A stretch of 44,884 nt of DNA from Purshia tridentata (Eukaryota; Streptophyta; Magnoliopsida; Rosales; Rosaceae), in contig QANT01005142.1 in the NCBI GenBank assembly GCA_003254885.1, positions 1-44,884 of the forward strand. Direction: 5' to 3'. The stretch's first letter is position 1. Each line of letters begins with the position of its first letter. The translations under genes and the position numbers were made by a program. Positions 1-11,059 of the stretch are shown piece by piece. The notes under the pieces were generated by a model. That model did no database searches. It was not told the DNA's origin and worked only from the letters and a program-made list of their open reading frames with translations.

Positions 1-280
1 TTTCTAAAGGTTTTGTTTGGGGTTTAGGGTATTTAGTATAATTTAAATACTAACTTTTTATAGGATGTAGTACTAGGGTTTAGGGTATAGGGCATAGGGT
101 TTAGGGTAGAGGGTTTGGGGTTTAGTGTTTGGGCATAGGGTATATTTAGGGTTTGAATTTTTGGGTTTAGGGTTTTGGAGTTTGGGTGTTTAGGGTTTAG
201 GGTTTAGGGGTTTGGGTGTTTAGGGTTTAGGAGTTTGGGGTTTGGGTATTTGGGGTTTGGGGTTTAGGGGAGTATGGTAT
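1..280. repeat. Degenerate telomere-like (TTTAGGG)n tract
   Basis: About 280 bases are dominated by variants of the plant telomere unit TTTAGGG (GTTTAGG, GTTTGGG, GGCATAGGG), broken by AT-rich bases. The units are too diverged and too mixed with other sequence to be a working chromosome end. It reads as an interstitial telomere-like tract, or a simple repeat that drifted from one. It is cut by the window edge. Confidence 0.7.
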
Positions 281-317
281 AAATATATATGTGTAAGTAG
301 ACTATGTAAAAAGTACC

Positions 318-425
318 AACTGTTGTGTTGGTTAGGCATTGGATGGTGCTCTTTGAGATCCTAAGTTCGAATCTCAGGGAGTCTAGTTTGGATTTTAGGC
401 ATTCTTTACTCTATAAGTTATAACT
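318..425 (+). mobile_element. tRNA-derived SINE-like fragment
   Basis: A Pol III B-box match (GTTCGAATC, around 366-374) lies about 35-40 bases after an A-box-like stretch (TGGTTAGGCATTGG, around 330-343). This is the layout of a tRNA-derived SINE head. An AT-rich tail with a (TA)n run at about 461-478 follows. It is too altered to fold as a tRNA. No target-site duplication was found. Confidence 0.45.
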
Positions 426-518
426 AACACATTTTGGCATTAAAATAAATGATAAAATTATATATATATATATATAATTAATAAAATTAATATATTAATA
501 TAATAAGTATATATAATC

Positions 519-632
519 GGGGCGGATCCATGCTCGGGGGATCCCATACCATCCCCGCCCCGTCCCCTATTATGGTCCCCATTAAGGTTTTAATCGGATC
601 TGACCCCCGCGGGGATTTTTGCCATCCCTATT
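519..632. repeat. GC-rich dispersed-repeat fragment
   Basis: A block of C and G runs (GGGGCGGATCC near the start, CCCCGCGGGGA near the end) stands out sharply in AT-rich flanks. Blocks like this are common in plant repeats. I cannot assign it to a family, and it has no coding potential. Confidence 0.4.
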
Positions 633-639
633 CATACTA

Positions 640-1226
640 TTACATTAATTCATATTATATTATATTAAAACTAAAAAAAATCAATTCAATCACATATTAA
701 TTGTGACTGTCTTACAATATAATTGTAATTGTCTTGGTAAGTTGAAAAAGACAACTCCCACCACTATGCTAAGTATTATTTTGAGTAAAAGTATTATTTT
801 TACCTCTATTTATATTATATTGTAATACAATTTCTCTTAAAAAAAAATTTCAATTCAGTCATAACCTAACTGTGACTGTTATTCAGTCACAACTAAATTT
901 GAAGTTGAGTGTCGTACAGTCACAACTAAAACTGAAGTTGAGACTATATTAACTAATTTCTAAAATAATATAAAAATATCAAAGATAATTTTGTCGAAAC
1001 TTTATAAATTTTATCTAAGACCCATCATATGTGAGTCAAAGGACAATAGAAGGGTAAATTTGTCAAACAAATAAAGCCTAAAACAAATGGGCTTTAAATT
1101 TGTGACCTATTCTAAAAATTAAGTTTAATAGTTAGTAGTCAAACCTAAAAATTATGAGCAAAACTAATTTTCTAAAAAAGTATTGAAATTAGGTACTTAA
1201 TCCTAAATTTCTATAACAAATATCAT
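640..1226. other. Intergenic AT-rich stretch
   Basis: No gene is visible. The one structure is a short imperfect tandem repeat at about 883-909 and 917-942 that shares CAGTCACAACTAAA followed by TGAAGTTGAG. Confidence 0.5.
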
Positions 1227-1600
1227 TCATGAGAATTCAAAACATGTGCCATTGACCATGCAATAATCAAAACATGCATCTGTTGACCATGAACATTGCT
1301 GATTCATTTGCTTCACCATTTTCTTTAAGATAAGTTTGTCTTTTCTTTCCTTCAAATCTTAAGAAACCCATTTTGACTAAACTACATTGGTGCTAATTAA
1401 AAATTTTTCACAGTCCAAAAAATGCGTCATTGCCTTCCTTTTCATTGAGAGGAAAAACATGCTTCCACTGACCATATTGCACACTACTTACAGATTTGCT
1501 CAACCATTTCCTTAAGATAATCTTATTAATTTTCCCTTTCCTTGAAACCTTAAGATAACCAATTTGACCAGGCTACTGTTGGTGCTAGTTAACCATTAAT
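1227..1600. repeat. Diverged tandem duplication upstream of the dioxygenase pseudogene
   Basis: Two diverged copies, about 1227-1400 and 1440-1600, share the same order of landmarks: CATG with TGACCAT, then CAACCATTT or CACCATTTT with CTTTAAGATAA or CCTTAAGATAA, then TTTGACYA and TTGGTGCTARTTAA. This is an old duplication of roughly 200 bases in the promoter-side flank of the dioxygenase copy. From 1600 to 2054 I see only AT-rich upstream sequence. Confidence 0.6.
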
Positions 1601-2716
1601 TACACCATAGCGGGCCTTTTTTTTTTTCATCAAATTGATGTTTCATATTTTATCAAGGTAGAGTGAGCAAGTGGGTTAACATTAAAATAGATTGGTGCAC
1701 AAATGTGTCCCACTTTCGATGGATAAGACAATTAATATACTTATTCAGTTTCTTTCTCAATAGCTTAAGTTTTTATGATGAATATTTAATACTCTATAGA
1801 GAGCTCATAAAGGAGATTGGTGGTAGGAATGGAGGTATTCGGCTTCTCAAGCTCGACCACTTGGCTGAATATAAGCCACCTCACCAGTTTCTTGTTACGT
1901 TTTGACAAACTAATGAGTCATTTTCTTGGCATGTTTAATACTACGAGTGACAGCCTTTCAAGTCTTAAACATCAACCCCTTTTACCAAGTTTTTTTGGGT
2001 ATTGAAAAGCATATCATTCAGACCAAAGAAAAAAAAAATCAAAGATAACATATCATGGATGCTATCTCAGTAGTTGGGCATGAAGATCGATACGACCGAG
2101 CCAAAGAGGTAAAGGCTTTTGATGACACAAAGGCTAGTGTCAAAGGCCTAGTGGATGCTGGCATACTTAAAGTCCCAAACATATTCATAGGACCTCCTAA
2201 CAAAGACCTTACCCATCATGATCAGTTTCCCACTTTCCTGCAAACCCATTTGCAAGTTCTTGTTATCGATCTTCATGGCATCAATGGTGATCGCCACAAG
2301 CAGGTTGTCGATGAAGTCCTGACTGCGTCGGAGACTTGGGGCTTCTTCCGAGTGGTCAATCATGGAATACCAGTGAGTGTACTCGAGAGTGTGACCCAAG
2401 GAGTGTGCAAGCTCAATGAGCAAGATCTTGAGGTAAAGAAAGAGTTCTACACGCGTGATATGACCAGAACAGTCAAATTCAATAGCAACTATGATGTCAC
2501 GCCCCAAATCTAAAATATACCTATATATCTCAGATTTAGGTGTGAATCACATCCTGATCAAAGTAAATTAATTAACTTCAACCAAAATGTGATATATGAT
2601 TTGTACTAATCTCGAACAGCTAATTGGAGGGACACATTAGCTTTTACCAGGGCTGCTATTGATCATGATCCTAAAGCATTCCCTGCAGTTTGTAGGTACT
2701 TTGCTCAATAGGACAC

Positions 2717-2840
2717 ATTGTCAATTTTGTTGCTTGATGATCAAATTTGGTCAAATTTGGTGGTTTAATTTACTGGTAATTGTCAATTTTGTTGCTTGAT
2801 GATCTAATTTGGTCAAATTTGGTGGTTTAATTTACTGGTA
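2717..2840. repeat. 62-bp tandem duplication in a pseudogene intron
   Basis: A unit beginning ATTGTCAATTTTGTTGCTTG at 2717 starts again at 2779, a 62-base offset. The second copy differs by about one base (GATCTAATT for GATCAAATT). The near-identity indicates a recent event. It lies in the intron that follows the ANWRDT exon. Confidence 0.9.
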
Positions 2841-2939
2841 ATCTTTACACTATTTTGAGCTCATGATATTCTGTCACATTGATTATATTTTGCAACTTTT
2901 AATTTACACATGATTTCTAAATCCACAAGAATTGTGGGG

Positions 2940-3245
2940 CTTTTCTCAATAACTAAGAGAATTGCTCCCTCTGATAACACTTTCAAATGTGTTCTCACAT
3001 ATATTGTTTTCTCGTTGTTGGACCACTATTGAACCCAAAAAACTCAAACTTCAAGAATAAGCCCACTATATATGTTTATCATGTTAATTACAACCTTCCT
3101 AATTAATAGATTGAAGACATGAAAAATATATAGGTCCAACCTCACCAAACAGCTTACAAATCAACAAAAAAAGTAAGGAACGAGGATTGAAGTTTTGAAA
3201 TTAAGACCTCTACAACTAGAGCCCAGATACCATGTTACACAATCA
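2940..3245 (-). mobile_element. Possible LTR-retrotransposon remnant (PBS-like end)
   Basis: On the minus strand, CATGGTATCTGGGCTC (about 3219-3234) resembles the initiator-tRNA-Met primer-binding site TGGTATCAGAGC. The adjoining text (GACCACTATTGAACCC, AAGCCCACTATATATG) looks like LTR or leader sequence common in plant genomes. No paired LTRs or coding domains remain. The call is low confidence. Confidence 0.3.
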
Positions 3246-3566
3246 TATTAAACTAACACTCTCACCATCATCTTCTACTAATTTAACTATAGATGGCTTG
3301 GAAACAATGTACGTTTTATGTTGTTCATATCTTTTGAATCACCTAACCCAAATGTTTAATTAGATAACTTTTTACTTGTTTGTTCACTAAAACATGTAGA
3401 GATGCAACGCTTGAATACACAAAACATGTCACAAAGTTGGGAGAGCAACTTTTTGGGTTATTGTCAAAGGCTCTTGAACTGAAACCTGACTACCTGGTAA
3501 GGGAAATGGAATGTGCACATGGATATACTTTTGTGTGCCACTATTATCCAGCATGCCCAGAACCAG

Positions 3567-3754
3567 AACTAACTTTGGGAAGTAGCAAGCACTCAGATCC
3601 TTCTTTCCTCACCATTCTTCTTCAAGACCAAATTGGTGGCCTTCAAGTCCTCCATGACAAAACTAACTTTGGGAAGTAGCAAGCACTCAGATCCTTGTTT
3701 CCTCACCATTCTTCTTCAGGACCAAATTGGTGGCCTTCAAGTCCTCCATGACAA
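3567..3754 (+). repeat. 94-bp frame-shifting tandem duplication in the HxD exon
   Basis: The segment starting AACTAACTTTGGGAAGTAGC at 3567 recurs at 3661, 94 bases later and nearly identical. It doubles the [18 protein letters not shown] region. Because 94 is not a multiple of three, copy 1 runs to TAG at 3677-3679 and copy 2 continues in another frame. It is one of the disabling changes in the dioxygenase copy and looks recent. Confidence 0.93.
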
Positions 3755-4161
3755 TCAATGGGTTAACATTAACCCCATTTCAAGAGCCTTAGTAGTAAAC
3801 ATAGGAGACTTCCTCCAGGTTTGTTACCAATCACATTATTGCTCCTAGCCCTTATTATGTAGTTTTTTACATATTCACCAACTTTTCTAAGGTGTCTTAA
3901 AACTGTCCAGGCCATATCAAATGACAAGCTCAAGAGTGTTCACACAGAGTGTTGGCGAACCGTGTCGGTCCAAGTGTTTCCATAGCGTGCTTTTTCTCAG
4001 GACAGACTGGTGCACCTGCTAATTCCTATGGTCCAATCAAAGAGATTATATCAAAAGAAAACCCTCCTATATATAGAGATTTCTTGATAAGTTAATATTA
4101 TAGCCAGTTCTTTTCTCAAGGGCTTGAAGAGAAGTCTGGCCTTGACCATTTCAAGATATGA

Positions 4162-4988
4162 AGCCAACAATGTCCCTTGGATGAAAGCTTCAGTATATAT
4201 GTAATATCTATGGTTGAATAAAGTGGCCTATCCACAACCACAACATGTAAATATTAGCCAAATTAAGTCAGAGCACTAAGCAACTACACCTACACTTGTG
4301 CTACTTGTTCATTGTGTTAATTTAGTTGAGCAGCCTCTCCTATCCATCTAAGTTAATTTCAATACCGAAAAGAGTATTTGTCTTAAACAGTTCATTTTGG
4401 GTGTTTATTGCTTGGTACTGGTCTATGGCAAATCTACAACTATTTTGTTGCTCATTTTACTCTAAAACAATAAAATAATGACAACTACTTATTCACCTCT
4501 CAGTGAATTACACGTTTAAAAATGCGAAGCAAAGGGTTTGTGCCACTGCCAACCACATTGGACTGTGAATTTCTCTTGCATATGCTTTTTAATTTCAAAG
4601 GATGCTTGGTCCAATCAACGAACTGATATAAATTGTGCATCGTCAAAGTTCATCTTTTAAAAGTTTGAAAAAGACAGACATATTATAGTTTTTGAGTAAC
4701 ATGAGAGGCGTCAAATAGTATCTCAATATTTAATCATGATTAATGTGTCGTTAATCATCATCAACATTTTATTTTTATTTAAATTCATTGAATTCTTACA
4801 ATAAAAAATTTATTGAAAAAACGAAAAAGCAAAATGCTAGGAGAAAAAGGTTAAAATAATTGGCATTTTCCATAGTTCAACAGTCATGTAACTTATAACC
4901 TTGGCCTCCATCAATGTCACTGCTTTTCATTGACTAATCCAATGAATTTCTTTCTGTACTTTTAGGTTTCCTTGTAACATTAACAAAT
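4162..4988. other. Intergenic stretch after the dioxygenase pseudogene
   Basis: AT-rich sequence that may include the old 3' UTR of the dioxygenase copy. I see no gene, structural RNA or clear repeat here. Confidence 0.5.
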
Positions 4989-5729
4989 GGCTCAGTCTAT
5001 ACCGACCACCCTTTGCTACTGAGTTGACCACTCTCTCATTTTTTCCCTTTTTGCCCCTCCAGTAAAAAAAAAAAGATTTTCTCTCTTCCTCCCCTCACCG
5101 GACCACCTAGCCCAGCCCACCCCCACCCCATCCAACCACCGACGCGACCCCACTACATTTTCGCCTGTTTAGAAACTTTTCGACACTGGTGTGCTGAAAT
5201 TTTGGTGATTATTCGGCACCCTATTGTCGAACGTAGGCAATGTTTTCGGTAAGCAACCACTGAATTGAAATATTCTACCGAACATATTACTTATATTCAG
5301 TCATACGCTACCGAACCTTTCTGTATTTTTCGATAGCATACTACCAAATGGGTTTGGAGAGAGGTGGTGGCTGGGGTGGGGTTGCTCAGTAGCTTGGTTG
5401 GGTGGAGGTGGGGTCGCGCAGTGGCTGGGTTGGGTGGAGATGAGGTCGCGCAAAAGAGAGAGAGAGAGAGAGAGTCGCGTAAAGAGAGAGAGAGGGGGTG
5501 GGTTGCGCTAGTGGCTGAATATAAGTAATATNGATAGTTTTTTTTTTTGTTTTTTACTAGAGGGGCAAAAAGTAAAAAAAAATAAAAAATGAGAGGGTGA
5601 TCAACTCAGCAGCAAAGGGTGGTCAATATAGCCTGGGCCAACGTAAAATCAGCGTTGAACACATGATACATATACAAGCTGAAAANTAGTCAACTCAACA
5701 GCAAAGGGTGATCAATATAGACTGGGCCA
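4989..5729. mobile_element. Foldback (long-TIR) non-autonomous element with a duplicated end
   Basis: The left end (GGCTCAGTCTATACCGACCA..., 4989 to about 5045) is inverted at about 5584-5639 (...GGTCAATATAGCCTGGGCC), giving imperfect terminal inverted repeats of about 55 bases around a 540-base interior. Inner arms are also inverted C-rich/G-rich blocks (about 5110-5155 against 5365-5430), so the whole element could fold back. A second copy of the right end sits at 5690-5728 because 89 bases are tandemly repeated. It contains a GA microsatellite (about 5455-5500) and an N at 5532. It has no transposase and no clean target-site duplication, so the superfamily is open. Confidence 0.75.
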
Positions 5730-5775
5730 ACGTAAAATCAGCATTGAACACATGATACATATACAAGCTGAAAAA
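5598..5775. repeat. 89-bp tandem duplication with an N at the junction
   Basis: TCAACTCA plus the following text occurs at 5601 and again at 5690. The copies differ at only a few bases, and each ends in ACATATACAAGCTGAAAA. The ambiguous base at 5686 lies at the join between copies, so the copy number may be an assembly effect. Confidence 0.85.
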
Positions 5776-5923
5776 ACTTTTAAACCCAATTAACTAATGA
5801 ACTTTCTTCTTTTAATCAACTTGTATTTGATTTGCCTTCAGAAATCATTGATGACATAACGAAAAAAAAAAAGAGAGAAAAGAAATTATAATAACAATTA
5901 ATAATAGTATACAATCATATCTT

Positions 5924-5929
5924 TTTATT
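5924..5929 (-). terminator. Poly(A) signal AATAAA of the 6179-6495 gene
   Basis: AATAAA on the minus strand lies about 250 bases after the stop codon of the small mitochondrial protein gene, a plausible distance for its 3' end near 5900. Confidence 0.5.
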
Positions 5930-6178
5930 CTGTACACATCTGAGTTCCAATACCAACAAGAAATCTCACTGCCAGTCAATTTAACACATTTAAAAGGTGA
6001 ACATGTGAAGAATTTTAGATCTCTTGCTCATCTAACTGTGGTAGATCAAGACACACAATCTTGGTCCCCCAGCCCAGACATCCATTCATCTGAAGTAGCA
6101 AACTCGAAACAGGTTCAATTCAGACAAATACACGTTGTTGCTTACTTACTCCCAAGAGCAGATTTCATACCAAAAAGA

Positions 6179-6495
6179 TTACTTCTTTGGGTAGATCTGA
6201 TGGTCAGGTCCAACGTCGCGGGAACCAGTGTTAATATAAGGCCCTCGAAAAGTTGCCTGGGGCGACAGTGGTTTTGATGGGTCAATAACAGGCTTTTTTG
6301 ATGACCTGGATCACACAAACCACATTATTCTAGTTTCATTTTTTTTATCTCATGAAATGACAATTATTGTGTGCATTGAATATTCAGCATCAATGAGATG
6401 TAATCTACTTACGCCATGTAAAAGGGAAATGCCAAGCCTGTGCCCGCAAAAGCCACCAAGCCAGTAGCAACTACGACATTCCGTGCTCGGGTCAT
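6179..6495 (-). CDS. Small mitochondrial membrane protein, probable plant complex I accessory subunit (At2g46540-like)
   Basis: Two coding exons, 6413-6495 and 6179-6305, are joined across GTAAGT...CAG and give 69 residues. The N-terminus MTRARNVVVATGLVAFAGTG leads into one membrane segment (about residues 7-27). A hydrophilic tail follows, with SSKKPVIDPSKPL, ATFRGPYINTGSRD and VGPDHQIYPKK. From memory this matches the short conserved plant protein At2g46540, reported among respiratory complex I proteins; I am sure of the family likeness, less so of the complex. A 5' UTR intron is likely: acceptor AG just before 6513, and donor CAG|GTGAAT at 7895 closing a leader exon at about 7896-8010. Codon phase is kept exactly across the coding intron. 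Both exons are too short to stand out as single open frames. Confidence 0.85.
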
Positions 6496-6513
6496 TGAGA
6501 GTACCAAAGGAAA

Positions 6514-7894
6514 CTAAACATATATCATAAAAACATCAGTGTCATATTCAGATAGATTCTTAAATGAAACTACTCGAAAATAAAGTGACTATGATAATCA
6601 ATGCCTAAAAAACATTTTCATGGTATTGCCTTTAAAATTGCAGTCAGTCTTCTACAGTGAGAACAAACTTCCGGTTCATTTTCATAACCAATGTACACAC
6701 CAAGTTTAATCAAAGAAAATGTTCGGCAGACTCAAAGCTAGAAAAGAAAATGCAGTGGACAGTAAAAATAGGCCTTAGATGGCAAAATGCTAGCTCAGCC
6801 AATATTATAACAGATATACTCTTGTGAAATTTGTGGTATGCCCAAATTATGTAACTTTATCCATTGAATGGCTTCACCAAAAAGGCATTATAATAACGAT
6901 AGGGAAACATTTCAAGCAGTTAATCATTATCTCTTGCTATCAATCCTTCAAAATATAGAAACAAGGCTATAAAGATTCCAATTTCAATTCAAATAACAAA
7001 TCTTGGGTTCAGATCTTACTAAACAAGGAAAAACATAGCTTTTAGCTTTGCGTTTCTTTGGTCAAAATAATCCCACTAGGATTGATATCATAAATCTAAC
7101 CAAGATTACTACACTAAGAAGACAGTGATAATCCCTCAATGACTTCAATTACTAGCTCTACAATTACTTATGATCCAGGAAATGGTACCAATGATTGTCT
7201 ATGGGAAAAAAAATGCAGAGATTTCATTATCCTAACAGTCCGAATGCACAATTAAGTATACTAACAGTCACAAGATCGTCCACAAGGACCACAACATTGC
7301 TTGAAAATGTTTACATCTTTAAGCAGAATATACATCTATTACATAGAGACCCCTATCACATTAAAAAAAATGAATAAAACTAAGACTATCAAATCCACGA
7401 CAGTGGAATTTGTGGGAAAATTTCAAAACAATGATCTTCCGAAAAGAATCTATGAACACCCTTGAGTCAACAAGCCTAGTCCAGCTTCTTCACTTCAACT
7501 TTTCCTAGTGTAATGCCACACAAAAATAACCCCGTATATATATACCAAAAAACTGATATTACAATGAGCAACTTCCAACTAAAATTCTCCGCAAAACAAG
7601 TATGTTCAAAGCTTCACATTCATGAGTCATGATTAAACCCTCTACTCCACATTAAGAAATTAGAAAACTTAAGCATTGGACTTTCAGCATAATTTGATCC
7701 AAATGGGTAATTAGTCAATCGCACAAAGAAAGATCAACCTTTATGGATGAATTGGGTAAAAAGTGAGAAAAGTTAATCCAACCATACTTTTAAAACTGAA
7801 TAATGAATTGGGGAAAACGAATAACGAATTGGGAAAACGAAAAGAACATCCGAAAATTGCAGGAAAAGAAAAGTACACGGAGATGTTGATTCAC
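6514..7894 (-). other. 5' UTR intron of the small mitochondrial protein gene
   Basis: A stretch of about 1.38 kb between the putative leader exon (donor at 7894) and the acceptor at 6514. Its open frames are short and unlike any family I know. The intron boundary is inferred from splice consensus only. Confidence 0.5.
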
Positions 7895-8123
7895 CTGAGT
7901 CACTTCCAGCTGACGCGGGTTGCTGCAGAATGAAATAGCAGCTCGGAAAAATCTCAGCGTTTCGGTTTATCAAATGTTGTATGCGACAATGTGTGTGTGG
8001 GAAAAGAAACGGAGAAAATAGAAAAAAATTAGTTGGGTAGGTTTTGGGCCATGCCCGATAGACTGAAAATGGATAGAACAAAGTGTTGGGCTCAAATATG
8101 TGACCCCAAACAAAATTGGGCAA

Positions 8124-9530
8124 GAAATTTGAGTCTAACTAGGGCTTGTTTCTTGTAACCAAACTGGCTAAATCTAATTCTCATTAAAAAATTAATTAAT
8201 TACTCTAGGATGCATGCATGATAACCATACCATTTACTCTATAATACATTTATTTTTAAAATTTAATAATAAGAATAAAATTAGGATGAAGTCTTGAGAA
8301 ATTATCCTAGACCCAAAAATATATACCAATTCTGCCCAATCAGTTTATCGATTACAGATTGAAGACTTGGTTTCCAGAATTGATCTCCCATTTTAAATGT
8401 GCTTTCGTCCTTGATTGTCAAATCCAAGATAAGATTTTGGTGCCCTTGAGCTCAACATGAACAAAGCCTATGGTCGAGTTGGATGAGATTTCAGAGAGGT
8501 AGTTATGCTCAAGATGAGTATCAACAAAGCTCGGTTCAAGTTAATTATGGCTTCTCTCAAGTCCAAATTGCGTATGGGCGCAAATTTTAAAGGCGAGATA
8601 TGAACAAATAAAAAATAAAATGGAGGGAAGTTGCAAAGAGAGAGGAGATGGAGGCAATAACTAGAGGGGAGGAAGGAGTACGACATGAAGAATGAGAGAA
8701 TACAAATATATAATGAGTATGATAATCTTCAAAAGATCATATTAAATTTGGTTTGATTTAGATAGTTTAAAAATTGTTTAAATTGCTTACTAAATTGCAA
8801 ATAGCAATCTAGTTCAATTTACGAGTCAAATAAACTTCCATCAAATGCCCACTCTTCCTAGTACACACTGAGAAAACTTGTATCCTGCCACTTGGCACAC
8901 GACAAAAAATTTCCCACACAAGTTTTTCTCGAACGCACTATGCTTGCAACCCATTGGCGGTATACACACTGTCAGAATATCTGACATGACAATTCTCCTG
9001 TAGAATTCAGAATTCAAACATTTACAGTATGCGGTTTGATCTTTTCTTCTTAGCAATTAAAGACTTTGCCAATAAAAAAGTGTAGAACATGTAAGGGGTA
9101 ACCAAAGAATTTCACCCTCATCAACAAAATTATAGTCATCATATCAAGACTAAAGTTTATTTGGTACCTTTTGCCTCACGAGATGAAAGCATGCAATAAA
9201 AAGCAAATCTAAAATTCAAACTAGAACAATGAGCAAACCTACATGATATAGAAACTCAGCTTAATCATGAAAACAATATCATCAACCAAACTAAGCACAT
9301 GATTATCAGCTTTGCTTGTAAACAGTTGCAATATTTTTCAGCATTCAAGAGTAATTTCAATTACTATAATACTTAAAAGCTTAAAAGAAGAAAGCAGTAA
9401 ACCAGAGGTAAACAACCAACAACTAAAAAACCAATGCCACAAAAAGCTTAAAAGCCATAACCAGAACATTATGATTCAAATCAACAACTGGTTCTAAAGC
9501 CACACAAGAAAAGCAGGGAGCCAGAGGTAA
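8124..9530. other. Intergenic region between the mitochondrial-protein and CKS1 genes
   Basis: It holds the upstream flank of the mitochondrial-protein gene and, from about 9530, the 3' end of CKS1. A segment with more even base composition lies at about 8830-9050. I could not match any open frame here to a protein family. Confidence 0.4.
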
Positions 9531-9739
9531 ACAACCAGCATCTATCTTTTAGTTGTAGAAGTCATCAACACCACAGTTTACAATAGTAATAGTCCCCCTA
9601 AGCCTGACAATTCTCCAAATGAGAGAATTTAAACTAGAGTGCCAAGATCCAAACGTCCAAATTACTATTGAACGAACCATAAACCTCTTTATCTAACACT
9701 TTAATTCTGGATATTACAAGGTTCCATTGAGCACAATGA

Positions 9740-10847
9740 TCACTTTGCAAGCACGTTCTGCTGGTTCTCCTGTTGCTGATAGTTCAGCGGCCTCCTGAAG
9801 AGCATGATGTGTGGCTCAGGGCGATGAATTGCATAGTGTACCCAACCACGGCTCTGCTGAACTCCAATAGCACGCCATTCAGTCTGATAACAAAATGCAA
9901 ATAGAAATTATGGGTTATTTTATTTCAGATACTTGAGGCATTTTAACAACAAAGACCACATTTCTACTGAAGTGAAGCAATGCTTCTGCTTTTAGAACTT
10001 GTTATAAACTTATAATCATACATTTCGCTATCTTAATTTCTCTATGCCCTTTCCTTAGAATTCTGAAAAACCCAACAGCACAATGATCTTTAAAGAGAAA
10101 AAGAACTTTAACATCAACAAAGGCCATAATTGACTGAAGTGAAGGTATGCTTCTGCTTTTAGAATTTGGTATAATCATATATTTCACCATCTTCATCCCC
10201 TTTGCCTTTCCCTTAAAATTCTCAGAAACCAAACAGCATACTGATTTTAAAGAGAGAGCGAAAAAAATACTAGGCTTATCACTGACCAATTCACACAGCA
10301 AGAAAAAATAAGAAGCGAAAATCAAGAACTGAATGATGTACCATAAACCAGTATAACGTATTACATATTAATTTGCGTTCTATGATTGAAATATTTAACC
10401 CAATCAAACCAATTAACGAACTGACACCCACTGAATTCTGGGTTCACACATTTACATTAGCCAAGTTCACTGTTTGAATTCATTTTCTTTCATTTGCTTC
10501 AATTTCTTTCACTTCCATCATTTTCTATCATTTCCTCAGCATTCAAACACAAACATTGTAACAAATAACAAACAGAAAGAACCAATGGATAAAAAAGAGA
10601 GAATAAAAAATAGAAAACAGAAAACCCTAAGCACTTACTTCAGCAAGAAGGCGATTCTTGGGGAGCAGTTTAGCGACTTCTGGAGGAAGAACCACATGCC
10701 TGTGATGATATTCGAAAAAAAAAAAGTTGAATCAGTTGAATCAACGGGAAAATGAAGGAGAAACCAATAGAAAATTAAGGAAAAATGAGTGTACCTGTAC
10801 TCGTAAGTGTCATCGAAGTACTTCTCGGAGTACTGGATCTGACCCAT
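9740..10847 (-). CDS. CKS1: Cyclin-dependent kinase regulatory subunit CKS1
   Basis: Three coding exons (10795-10847, 10639-10699, 9740-9883) encode 85 residues with in-phase GT-AG junctions. The product starts [20 protein letters not shown], continues [17 protein letters not shown], then [19 protein letters not shown], and includes [14 protein letters not shown]. These are the hallmark Cks/Suc1 segments: the phosphate-binding pocket residues and the [13 protein letters not shown] beta-hinge. CKS1 binds CDK catalytic subunits and docks phosphorylated substrates in cell-cycle control. Length matches plant CKS proteins (about 85-90 residues), with a glutamine-rich tail. Intron 2 is about 755 bases and carries its own duplication. 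A CT-rich leader follows the likely transcription start near 11050. Confidence 0.97.
9960..10262. repeat. Tandem duplication inside CKS1 intron 2
   Basis: Two diverged copies, about 9970-10105 and 10136-10262, share GAAGTGAAG, ATGCTTCTGCTTTTAGAA, ATAATCATA, CTTTCCYTW and TAAAGAGA in the same order. The duplication is old and intronic, with no coding role. Confidence 0.75.
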
Positions 10848-11059
10848 CTTTCTCACAGACCACGATTCCAACGCAAAATCAAAAACAAGGTTTTGCCAAT
10901 TTCCGAGCTTGATCTGCGCAAAGTGAAACGATTTTCATGAAATAAAATGAAATCGAAATTCTAGGAAAAACAAGTTGAAGAAGGAAGTACACACCACACA
11001 CACGCACAGAGACTCAGAGACGAAAGAGAGGAAATGATAGAGAGAGCGGGGAAGTGTGA

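Larger units (their letters stand above)
2055..4161 (+). pseudogene. 2-oxoglutarate/Fe(II) dioxygenase pseudogene (ACC oxidase homolog type)
   Basis: Exon 1 (from ATG 2055) encodes the N-terminal dioxygenase region, including SETWGFFRVVNHGIP. A second coding piece starts near 2618 (ANWRDTLAFTRAA) and ends at a GT donor after 2694. A third starts after AG at about 3401, continues through [13 protein letters not shown] and holds the KHSD part of the HxD iron site. A last piece (about 3911-4161) has the distal His region, RVGPSVS and a typical end, DHFKI. The family makes soluble cytosolic oxidases. The gene is broken. The exon 1 end runs into a repeat-like GTCACGCCCC sequence and a stop at 2511. 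A 94-bp tandem duplication in the HxD exon shifts frame. An extra CA near 3945 shifts the last exon. An in-frame TAA lies near 4092. No single reading frame can make an enzyme. Confidence 0.88.

Noticed and set aside
1..280. True telomere
   Set aside because: Units are diverged and interrupted, and ordinary genes follow within 2 kb; there is no perfect terminal array.
318..425. Functional tRNA gene
   Set aside because: The A/B-box-like text is present but acceptor and anticodon stems do not form; it fits a SINE remnant.
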